Origin: DASTPP01 sp035762175
Lineage (GTDB): Bacteria; Myxococcota_A; Polyangia; Polyangiales; Polyangiaceae
DNA length: 21,050 bases
Direction of reading: 5' to 3'
NCBI GenBank assembly: GCA_035762175.1
Contig: DASTPP010000383.1
Coordinates: 1 to 21,050, forward strand
The position numbers were made by a program, and so were the translations under genes. The notes beneath the pieces are model-generated. The model was given only the letters and a program-made list of their open reading frames with translations. It was not told the origin of the DNA and searched no databases. The stretch's first letter is position 1; every line of letters starts with the position of its first letter. Positions 14,358 through 21,050 of the stretch are shown here, piece by piece.

Positions 14358-14408
14358 GCGGGCCGCCCCCGGGCGCCCCCTCGCGCGCCCGCCGCCCTTG
14401 CGTCTACG

Positions 14409-17096
14409 ATGCGGCTCGCGATGAGCCGCGTCCCGAACCAGCCCCCCGCGCCGACCGGCCCCGACGCCGCGCGGGGGGCCCTCGACGCGCCCTTCCGGCT
14501 GCGACTCGCCGTCTCGCGTCACGGCGTCGGCCTCGAGCTCGACGGCCCCGCCCAGCTCGGCCCCCTGCGCGTCGATGAGCTCGTCTGGGCGCTGCCCTCC
14601 GTCCGGATGCCGGCCGACCTGTCCGGCGGGGTGTCGGTCTTCCGGCACCGCCGCGGGCGCCTGACCCGCGCCTCGGTCTCGGGCTCGGCCGAAGAGCTCT
14701 GCCGTTGGGCCCAGGCCCGGCTCGTCGAGGCGGCCCTCCTCGGCCGCGCCCAGCGCCCGTCGCTCTCGCTGCTGACCGCCGAGGGCGGGCTCGGCCTCTG
14801 CCTTTCGTCGGACGAGCAAGCGCTCGCGTGGGATATCGCCTGGTTGCCCTCCGGGCGCGACGTGCGGCTCGTGGTTCACAACGCCCGGGGGCTGGGTCTG
14901 GCGCTGCCCGCGCACGCGCTCGCGCTCCAGGCGAGCGCGGCCCTGGTGCGTGAAGGGGCGGTTACACGGCGTGGAAGTTTGTTTACACTGAACGATCCCG
15001 CGTCGCGCATCGTGCGCTACCTCCTGCCCTGGGTAGGGGCGCGTGTGCCGAGCACCGAAGAGCTCGTCTGGGCCGCGCTCGCGGGCGGGGGGCGCTGGTC
15101 GGCCTCGGCGAGCGCGCGGGGGCTCGAGCCTTCGCCGCCGACGAGCGCGGCGCTGGCCCTCGAGGTGGCCCTCCTGCTGGGCGAGGCCGACGACGCGCTC
15201 GCCGAGGGGCAGTGGGACGAGGCCCGGCAGGGCTACCTGCGCGCGCTCGAGCGGGCCCCGCACCAGCGCGAGGTGGCGCTGCGGCTGGCCGACGTCGATC
15301 GGGCGCTCGGGCGGCACGCCGAGCTCGCCTTCGCGACGATGGCCGACGCCGGCGCGCTCGGGGGCGCGAGCTGCCTCGAGGGCGAGCTCCGCCGGGCGTG
15401 CGGCGACGCCGAGGGGGCGGGGGTCGTGTTCGAGGCGGCGGCCGGGGGCGAGCCGCAGGCGGCGCTCGCGGCGCTCGCGTTCGCGGCGGCGGCCGAGCTC
15501 GCTCCGAGCGAAGGGCAGGCGGCGGCCTTGCTCGCGGCGGCGGTCGCGCGGGCGCCGACGCACTTGGGCGTGCGGCAGAGGCGGCTCGCCTGGGGGCTGC
15601 GCATGGGCGATCGCCGCGCCGCGCTGGCCGAGGCCGAGCGCCTGGTGGCGGCGACCGAGCTGTCCGTGCGCCACGTGCGGCTGCTCGAGGTGGGGCGCGC
15701 CTTCGCGGCGGCGGGGCGGGGCGACGAGGCGGTCGAGTTCTTCGAGCAGGCCTTGCGGCTGCGCCCCGAGGCGCCCGACGTGCTCTTGGCGCTGGGCGAG
15801 GCGCTCGCCGAGCGGGGGCAGGCCGCGAGGGCGGTCGAGCTCTTGCGGCGCGCGCTCGAGGGGGCCGAGCGCGCCGGGCTGCCGCTGCACGGGGCCGACG
15901 TCGCGCTCGCCCGGGCGCTCGCCGAGGGCCTGGGCGAGCTGTCGACGGCCGTCGCGCGCTTGCGCCACGTGCCCGCGGGCGCGCCCGAGTCGGCCGAGGC
16001 GCGCTGGCTCGAGGGCTATTACCTCGCGCGGCTCGGCGATCGGGCCGAGGCCTCGCTGGCGTTCGCGCGCATGCGCGAAGAGCTCCGGCGGGGGGCGCTC
16101 GAGGCGCCCGGGCAGGCCGCCGAGAGGCTCGCCTGGGTCGAGGCTTACGAGGCGGCGGTGTGGTCGGGCGAGGAGGCGGCGCTGCCGACGTTCGCAGGCG
16201 AGGGGGCCGCGTCCGGCGCGGCAGGGCCGGCCGGGGTCGAAGACGGCGCCGGCGAGCATACGAGCCCGGGGGCGGCGGCCTCGGCGGGCGAAGGCGCGCC
16301 GCCCTCGGCCGCGTCGAACGAGGTCGCGCCGGCTTCGTTCGATGCGACCGAAGCCGCGCTGCCGCCCTCGTTCGACGCGGCCGGGGTCGCCGCGCGCGAT
16401 GACGACGCGCTCGCCCCCGACGACTCGGTCGAGGCTGCTGCGTCGCCCTCCGATGCCCCCGCCGAGGCCGACGAGGGGGTGTTGGCTGACGAGGTCACGG
16501 CCGAAGGTGACGAGGGGGCGCCGGGCGACGAGGTCACGGCCGAAGGCGACGAGGGGTCGCAGGGCGACGAGGGGCAGGTAGAAGATGACGGCGCGCCCTG
16601 GCCCCCCGACGCTGGGGGCGAAGTCGGCGAGGCGGCGTTCGACGAGGCCCGGGGTGAGGCCGGCGAGGCGGCGGCGTTTGACGAGGGCGGGGGCGAGGCC
16701 GGCGAGGCGGCGGCGTTCGACGAGGGCGGGGGCGAGGCCGGCGGCGCGCCTTCGCCCTCGCTCGGGGCGCACGACGATGAAGGGGGCCCGCCGCCGGCCG
16801 TGAGGCGCGCGCTGCCGCGGGTCGACGAGGAGACGCTCACGGCGCGCGTGCGGGCCAACCCCGACGATCTCGAGGCCGTCGAGGCGCTCGCGACCCTGTT
16901 CGAGGCGAGCGATCGCGACGCCGAGCTCTTCGCGCTGATCAGCGCGCGTATGGACGAGGGCGACGAGCGGACGCGCCGGGCGCTCGCGCCCCGGCGGCGC
17001 GCGGTGCTCGAGCGGCTCGCCCGCCAGGCGCGCGACGCGGGGCGCACGGCCGAGGCCGAGCTCTACGAGCTCACGCTGGGCGCGACGGGCGGCTGA
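14409..17096 (+). CDS. Large TPR-repeat protein with acidic repetitive linker
   Basis: The frame encodes 895 residues from ATG 14409; a second ATG at 14421 is equally plausible, and neither has a clear ribosome binding site. There is no signal peptide, so it is probably cytoplasmic. Residues 25-240 form an unrecognised N-terminal domain (FRLRLAVSRHGVGLELDG, ELVWALPSVRMPADLSG). About 260-585 are tetratricopeptide-like helices, for example AEGQWDEARQGYLRALERAP and GRGDEAVEFFEQALRLRPEA, which usually form protein-binding scaffolds. Residues 590-800 are a long Ala/Gly/Asp/Glu linker with perfect 13-residue repeats (DEVTAEGDEG type and EAGEAAAFDEGGG type). A last helical TPR-like unit covers 810-895 (NPDDLEAVEALATLFEASD). 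It follows the mlaC-like gene by 51 bases. Function unknown; an organising role is inferred from the TPRs. Confidence 0.8.
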   Translation: MRLAMSRVPNQPPAPTGPDAARGALDAPFRLRLAVSRHGVGLELDGPAQLGPLRVDELVWALPSVRMPADLSGGVSVFRHRRGRLTRASVSGSAEELCRWAQARLVEAALLGRAQRPSLSLLTAEGGLGLCLSSDEQALAWDIAWLPSGRDVRLVVHNARGLGLALPAHALALQASAALVREGAVTRRGSLFTLNDPASRIVRYLLPWVGARVPSTEELVWAALAGGGRWSASASARGLEPSPPTSAALALEVALLLGEADDALAEGQWDEARQGYLRALERAPHQREVALRLADVDRALGRHAELAFATMADAGALGGASCLEGELRRACGDAEGAGVVFEAAAGGEPQAALAALAFAAAAELAPSEGQAAALLAAAVARAPTHLGVRQRRLAWGLRMGDRRAALAEAERLVAATELSVRHVRLLEVGRAFAAAGRGDEAVEFFEQALRLRPEAPDVLLALGEALAERGQAARAVELLRRALEGAERAGLPLHGADVALARALAEGLGELSTAVARLRHVPAGAPESAEARWLEGYYLARLGDRAEASLAFARMREELRRGALEAPGQAAERLAWVEAYEAAVWSGEEAALPTFAGEGAASGAAGPAGVEDGAGEHTSPGAAASAGEGAPPSAASNEVAPASFDATEAALPPSFDAAGVAARDDDALAPDDSVEAAASPSDAPAEADEGVLADEVTAEGDEGAPGDEVTAEGDEGSQGDEGQVEDDGAPWPPDAGGEVGEAAFDEARGEAGEAAAFDEGGGEAGEAAAFDEGGGEAGGAPSPSLGAHDDEGGPPPAVRRALPRVDEETLTARVRANPDDLEAVEALATLFEASDRDAELFALISARMDEGDERTRRALAPRRRAVLERLARQARDAGRTAEAELYELTLGATGG
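16488..16565 (+). repeat. 39-base in-frame repeat, two copies, in the TPR gene linker
   Basis: Units 16488-16526 and 16527-16565 are nearly identical and encode 13 residues each, DEVTAEGDEGAPG and DEVTAEGDEGSQG. The unit length is a multiple of three, so the repeat is kept in frame and varies at the protein level. Confidence 0.8.
16626..16739 (+). repeat. 36/39-base in-frame repeat, three copies, in the TPR gene linker
   Basis: One 36-base unit (16626-16661) and two nearly identical 39-base units (16662-16700, 16701-16739) encode GEAAFDEARGEA and GEAAAFDEGGGEA-type peptides. The last two differ by one silent base, which points to recent duplication. Confidence 0.8.
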
Positions 17097-17308
17097 GGGC
17101 GGCGCGCGGGGGAGGGGGACGCGGCGGCGTCCACGAGGACGGAAGTCGTGGCCGTTTCGGGCCCTCGGTGGGGGGCAAAAGGCGCAGAAAATGGGCGGCG
17201 CGGGGCCGGCACGGGCGTTGCGTAGGGCACCGGAGGAGAGAGGCGCGGGCGCGCGGGGCGACGAGGTCGCGCCCCGGGGCGGGCGCCGCCACCCGGTCAG
17301 GAGAACCC

Positions 17309-18754
17309 ATGTCGAGAGCGCTCGGGGCCGCGGCGGCCGTCGCCGTACTCACACTCGTCGCGGCGGAGGCGGGGGCCAAGCCCGCGGCGCCGGCCGCGTT
17401 CTGCGGGGCGTACCCCGGGGCGCCGGCCTGCGCCTCGGGGGCGGTCGAGTGTGCGACGTGCCACACGGTGCCGCCGGCCTTCAACGCCTACGGGCGCGCG
17501 GTGTCCGGGGCGCTCCTGGCGGGCGAGCCGAGGCCGCTCGACGACGCGCGCTTTCTGGCGGGGCTGCCGGCGGCGCTCGCGGCGGTCGAGGGGCTCGACG
17601 CCGACGGCGACGGGGCGTCGAACCGCGATGAGATCATCGGGGGGAGCGTGCCGTCGGACGCGGCGAGCGCGCCCGCGGGCGCCGGGTGCGAGGGCGAGGG
17701 GGCGGCGGCCGCGGCCGCGGCGGCGGGCTACGACGTGTGTCGCTACGACGCCCGCTACGTCTTCCGCAAGGTGTCGATCGACTTCTGCGGTCGCACGCCG
17801 ACGCGCGAAGAGCTCGCCTCGTTCGACGCGGCGCCGGCCGAGGCGCGCGCCTCGATCGACGCGCTGCTCGACGCGTGCCTGCGGGGCGCCTACTGGCGCG
17901 GCCAGGACGGCGCCGTCTGGAACCTGGCGAACAAGAAGGTTCGCCCCTTGCAGACGATCAAGTCGGGCGAGGGGGCGGGGCCGATCCCCCTCGCCGACTA
18001 CTTCGACGACTACGCGTTCTTCGTCTACACGCAGATCGACGACCACGACGCGCGCGACCTGCTCGTCGGCCAGTACTTCGTCGACCGCGTGCCGGGCGAC
18101 GTGACGGCGTACGTGCGGCGCGACCCGGCCGCGCCGGGCGGCCAGCGCGTGCCCGAGGCGCGGCGCGCGGGCATGCTGACGCACCGCTGGTTCCTGGTCG
18201 TCAACACGATGTTCACGGCCATCCCGCGGACGACGGCGGCGCAGGCCTACCGGGCCTACCTGGGGCTCGACCTCGCCAAGCAGGAGGGCCTCTCGCCGGT
18301 CGGGGGCGAGCCGCGCGACTTCGACGCGAAGGGCGTGCAGGCGGCCGAGTGCGCGGCGTGCCACGCGACGCTCGACCCGCTCTCGTACCCCTTCTCGCGC
18401 TACGAGGGGCTCGGCGGCGGCGCGTTCGGCTTCGCCAACGCCTACCAGCCCGACCGCCTGGCGCGCTTCGTCGAGACCGACGGCCCGGCCGTGGCCGACA
18501 CGCCCGAGGCCGGCGTGCTCTTCGGCCAGCCGGTCGCCGACCTGCTCGGGTGGGCGCGGGTGGCGGCCGACAGCGACGAGTTCGCGCGGGCGGTGGTGCT
18601 CGACTACTGGAAGCTCCTGTTCGGCGAGCCGCCGCGCCCCGACGAGGCGGCCGAGTTCGCCGAGCTCTGGGGGCGCTTCAAGACCGTTCACGCCTACGGC
18701 GTCGATCGGATGCTCCACGACCTCGTGGCGACGGAGGCTTACGGTGTCCCTTGA
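17309..18754 (+). CDS. Secreted di-haem-type (2x CXXCH) protein with DUF1549/DUF1588-like regions
   Basis: This 481-residue exported protein starts at ATG 17309, set by a strong AGGAG seven bases upstream. The signal peptide ends near AGAKP (residue 24). A first haem motif CATCH lies at 48-52, a calcium-binding-like DADGDGASNRDE at 97-108, a DUF1549-like stretch at about 150-196 (FRKVSIDFCGRTPTREELAS), and a second haem motif CAACHATLDP at 348-357 followed by SYPFSRYEGLG, the hallmark of DUF1588/DUF1585-type cytochromes found with DUF1501 proteins. It probably binds c-type haem in the periplasm; substrate and electron partner are unknown. It is first in a three-gene unit, its stop lying 11 bases inside the next gene. 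The 212-base region before it (17097-17308) has no recognised element beyond the ribosome binding site. Confidence 0.8.
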   Translation: MSRALGAAAAVAVLTLVAAEAGAKPAAPAAFCGAYPGAPACASGAVECATCHTVPPAFNAYGRAVSGALLAGEPRPLDDARFLAGLPAALAAVEGLDADGDGASNRDEIIGGSVPSDAASAPAGAGCEGEGAAAAAAAAGYDVCRYDARYVFRKVSIDFCGRTPTREELASFDAAPAEARASIDALLDACLRGAYWRGQDGAVWNLANKKVRPLQTIKSGEGAGPIPLADYFDDYAFFVYTQIDDHDARDLLVGQYFVDRVPGDVTAYVRRDPAAPGGQRVPEARRAGMLTHRWFLVVNTMFTAIPRTTAAQAYRAYLGLDLAKQEGLSPVGGEPRDFDAKGVQAAECAACHATLDPLSYPFSRYEGLGGGAFGFANAYQPDRLARFVETDGPAVADTPEAGVLFGQPVADLLGWARVAADSDEFARAVVLDYWKLLFGEPPRPDEAAEFAELWGRFKTVHAYGVDRMLHDLVATEAYGVP

Positions 18755-19424
18755 ACGCAAAGCAGGCATCGCGCGCGCCGCGGGCGCGGCGCTCGGCGCG
18801 GCGCTGGCCCTCGTTTCGTGCGGGGGCGGCGGGTCGGGCGGGGGCGGCGAGGGCGGCGGCCCGGCGGCCGGCGAGCCGCCCCCGGGCGGGGGCCCCGCGG
18901 CGGGGGTCGCGTCGAAGAAGGCGCGGCTGAAGTTCCGCGGCGGCGACCGGCTCGTCACCGACCTCGCCGAGGGGCTCGGGCTGCCGCGCGCCGAGGTCTG
19001 CAACGAGCTCGGCGCCTACGACTGCTCGGTCGTGCACAAGGTGGTGCTCGGCGGCGTCGAGCCCTACCGCAGCACCATCTACGAGCCGGTGCCCAGGCGC
19101 GCGGTGCCCTCGGCGCTCGCCGTCGACCGGCTCGCGCTCGCGGCCTGCGACCGGCGCGCGCGGCTCGACTTCGAGGCCCCGTCTTCGGCGCTCGTCTTCG
19201 GCGAGCTCGCGGCCGACCCGCAGCTCGGCGACGCGGCCGTCGGGGCCGTGGCCGCGCGGCTCTACGAGCGGCTCTTGCGCCGCGCCCCGAACGACGGCGA
19301 GCGGGCGGCGCTCGCCGGCTTCGCCCGCGAGCTCGCCGCCGAGCTCGGGGCCGAGGCCCCGCGCCGCTTCGCCACGCTCGGCTGCTTCGCCGTCGCGACC
19401 ACGGCCGAGGCGCTCTTTTACTGA
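18744..19424 (+). CDS. Lipoprotein partner of the cytochrome/DUF1501 unit
   Basis: This 226-residue lipoprotein starts at GTG 18744 with GGAGG upstream, overlapping the end of the preceding gene by 11 bases, so coupled translation is likely. The hydrophobic segment ends in LALVSC with Cys26 in a good lipobox. A Gly/Pro linker runs to about residue 55. The mature domain contains SKKARLKFRGGDRLVTDLAE, a cysteine-containing EVCNELGAYDCSVVHKV, and a helical AARLYERLLRRAPNDGERAA near 170-190 that resembles the LYxRxLgRxPtxaE pattern of DUF1592/PSD-type regions. That suggests it supplies part of the module that is one chain in larger relatives of the upstream cytochrome (inference). No enzymatic motif is visible. 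Confidence 0.75.
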   Translation: MSLERKAGIARAAGAALGAALALVSCGGGGSGGGGEGGGPAAGEPPPGGGPAAGVASKKARLKFRGGDRLVTDLAEGLGLPRAEVCNELGAYDCSVVHKVVLGGVEPYRSTIYEPVPRRAVPSALAVDRLALAACDRRARLDFEAPSSALVFGELAADPQLGDAAVGAVAARLYERLLRRAPNDGERAALAGFARELAAELGAEAPRRFATLGCFAVATTAEALFY

Positions 19425-19456
19425 AGGCACGACGAGACAGAGAGGCACGAGAGACC

Positions 19457-20956
19457 ATGAGGCCGACCCCCACCACGCGCCGAAACCTCCTGCGCGCGAT
19501 CGCCGGCGGCGCCGCGGCCGGCGCGCTCGGCGCGCTCTGGCCCCGCCGGGGCCGCGCGGCCGCCGAGGGCCCGCGCTTCCTCATCGTGCTGACGGCCGAG
19601 GGCGGCGCGTCGGTCATCGACGGGCCGATGGCGATCCGCGCGTCCGAGTCGCCCGCGGCCGCGACGCTCAACTGCTACCCCGACCCCGCCGTCGCGAACG
19701 TCGAGGGCACGCCCTTTCGCGCGGTCGCCGCGCAGCACGAAGCGCTGGGGCCCATCCCCTACAAGTTTGCGTCCGACCAGGCGCCCTTCGTCAAGAAGCA
19801 CGCCGCCGACATGATGGTCGCCACCCTGCGCGGCACCAGCGTCAACCACCTGGTCGCCCAGCGCCGCTCGGTCACCGGCAACGAGGCCTGGTCGGGGCGC
19901 ACCCTGCAAGAGGCCGTCGCGCTGCAGTACGGCGAGGGCGCCCTCCTGCCGAACGTGCACCTGACGACCGGCAACGGCTTCACCGAGCCCGGCGGCGACC
20001 CCTCGCTGCCCGCGCGCTGCCTCGGCGAGCCCGTGGCCGAGCCCCGGCTCTGGCCCCTCTCGCTGCACGGCTCGCGCGGCACCTCGGCCGGCGACCGGCC
20101 CGACCTCGTCGCCCGCGCCCGCGCCCTGCGCGAGGGCAAGCTCGAGCCCGCGGCGGCCTTCGGCGGCGTCTTCCGCAATTCGCCCGCCCTCGAGCAGTGG
20201 CGAGAGGCCCGCGGCCCCGCGCGCGACGGCGTCGAGGCGGCCGACCTCATCAGCCGCCTGATGCTCTACCCCGAGGGCCCCGGCCTGCCCCTCTCGCAGT
20301 ACGGCCTCTCGACCTCGCCCGACGCCGCCGCGCTCTGGGCGCGCTTTCCCAACGTGGCGACGGACCCGCTCGACGCCCAGGCCGCCCTCGCCTTTTTGCT
20401 CATCAAGTATCGCATCTCGGTCGCGGTCACGCTCGGGCCCGGCGGCCAGTTCGTCTTCGACGGCGACGGCCCGGGCGGCCTGCGCGGCGCGGTCTACAAC
20501 CCCCCCATCGCCTTCGACTTCTCGCACCAGGGCCACCGCGCGACCCAGGGCTTCATGTGGGACCGCATCTACCGCGTCGCCGACGGCCTCATCGACCTGC
20601 TCAAGGCCGAAGAGTTCGGCGGCGGCGAGAGCCTGTGGGATCGCACCGTCATCTACGTCGCCACCGACTTCGGCCGCACCAAGGGCCGCCCGGCCAACGC
20701 CCCCGACTTCGGCACCGGCCACGATCTGAACAACGGCGTCGTGCTGCTCTCGCCCCTCGTCAACGGGGGCAAGCTGCTCGGCGGCGTCGACCCGGCGACC
20801 GCCCTCACCTACGGCTTCGACCCCGAGACCGGCGCCCCTGACCCGAACCGGCAGACGACCGAGCGCGAGGTCTACGCGGGCATCTTGCACGCGCTGCGTG
20901 TCGACACCGCCGGCAGCGGGCTACCCGACGTGCGCGCGATGCGCAAGACGGCCTGA
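19457..20956 (+). CDS. DUF1501 family protein with Tat signal
   Basis: This 499-residue protein carries a twin-arginine signal (TTRRNLLRAIAGGAAAGALG, Arg8-Arg9) with cleavage near ARAAA/E at 36, so it would be exported folded. The mature part has the DUF1501 layout: RFLIVLTAEGGASVIDGP at the start, a C-terminal TVIYVATDFGRTKGRP (Asp404) and FGTGHDLNNGVVLLSPLVNG (His422). DUF1501 is related to the alkaline phosphatase/sulfatase superfamily by its TEFGRT..GRDH signatures; here TDFGRT and GTGHD are variants, so activity is uncertain. It follows the lipoprotein gene by 32 bases on the same strand. DUF1501 genes commonly pair with DUF1549/DUF1588-type cytochromes, as here. The ATG at 19457 is preceded by weak purine-rich GAGAGA. 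Confidence 0.87.
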   Translation: MRPTPTTRRNLLRAIAGGAAAGALGALWPRRGRAAAEGPRFLIVLTAEGGASVIDGPMAIRASESPAAATLNCYPDPAVANVEGTPFRAVAAQHEALGPIPYKFASDQAPFVKKHAADMMVATLRGTSVNHLVAQRRSVTGNEAWSGRTLQEAVALQYGEGALLPNVHLTTGNGFTEPGGDPSLPARCLGEPVAEPRLWPLSLHGSRGTSAGDRPDLVARARALREGKLEPAAAFGGVFRNSPALEQWREARGPARDGVEAADLISRLMLYPEGPGLPLSQYGLSTSPDAAALWARFPNVATDPLDAQAALAFLLIKYRISVAVTLGPGGQFVFDGDGPGGLRGAVYNPPIAFDFSHQGHRATQGFMWDRIYRVADGLIDLLKAEEFGGGESLWDRTVIYVATDFGRTKGRPANAPDFGTGHDLNNGVVLLSPLVNGGKLLGGVDPATALTYGFDPETGAPDPNRQTTEREVYAGILHALRVDTAGSGLPDVRAMRKTA

Positions 20957-20969
20957 GGCGGGGGGGGCC

Positions 20970-21050
20970 GCGCGGCGCCGCCCGCCGCCGCGCGCCGCCC
21001 GCGTGCGCCGTCGGCGCCGCCCGCGGCCGTCCGGCGCGGCGCCGCCCGCC
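20970..21050. repeat. GC-rich short repeats after the DUF1501 gene
   Basis: GCGCGGCGCCGCCCGCC occurs at 20970-20986 and again at 21034-21050, with a related TCGGCGCCGCCCGCGG at 21011-21026. No gene starts before the window edge. The repeat may continue beyond it. Confidence 0.5.

Noticed and set aside
13707..16772. 1,021-codon minus-strand frame opposite mlaC and the TPR gene
   Set aside because: Shadow of the repetitive acidic linker and TPR sequence; the opposite strand has clear signal peptide, MlaC and TPR signatures.

Overview
The window looks like chromosomal DNA from a very high-GC Gram-negative bacterium, most likely a myxobacterium (Myxococcota, Polyangia-like). This is inferred from the extreme GC content with G/C at nearly every third codon position, the many lipoproteins and outer-membrane beta-barrels with Pro/Ala-rich linkers, an MlaC-type lipid carrier, a GTP-type PEP carboxykinase, and a cytochrome/DUF1501 gene set. 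The GC bias creates long open frames on both strands, some over 1,000 codons; most are shadows and are left out.

Left part (1-980): the N-terminus of a MerR-like regulator runs off the left edge. About 850 bases without a convincing gene follow. This stretch has an A/T-rich half with operator-like palindromes around an AAGGTTnAACCTT core, then a GC-rich half with a five-unit 32-base degenerate tandem repeat, a 30-base inverted repeat enclosing three smaller hairpins, and a 22-base tandem duplication.

Envelope and metabolism block (981-9147): a beta-barrel protein lies downstream of glutaryl-CoA dehydrogenase (gcdH). Divergent from gcdH is an L,D-transpeptidase lipoprotein. A two-gene unit on the minus strand (DUF4920 lipoprotein, then a thioredoxin-fold lipoprotein without CXXC) converges on and overlaps the transpeptidase. 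A second beta-barrel and an SPFH/flotillin-like protein follow on the plus strand.

Accessory-looking segment (9197-11607): a 610-residue protein joins an N-terminal GHKL (MORC/Hsp90-type) ATPase to a C-terminal PD-(D/E)XK-like nuclease signature. Parts of it are clearly poorer in GC than the neighbours, and a frame-broken gene remnant lies beside it. This is the best candidate for an uncharacterised, possibly anti-phage, system.

Right part (11608-21050): pckG (gluconeogenesis) is divergent from an mlaC-like gene, which is followed by a large TPR protein with an acidic repeat-rich linker. The last three genes form a tight unit: a secreted protein with two CXXCH motifs and DUF1549/DUF1588-like signatures, a small lipoprotein whose start overlaps it, and a Tat-exported DUF1501 protein. 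The window ends in short GC-rich repeats.
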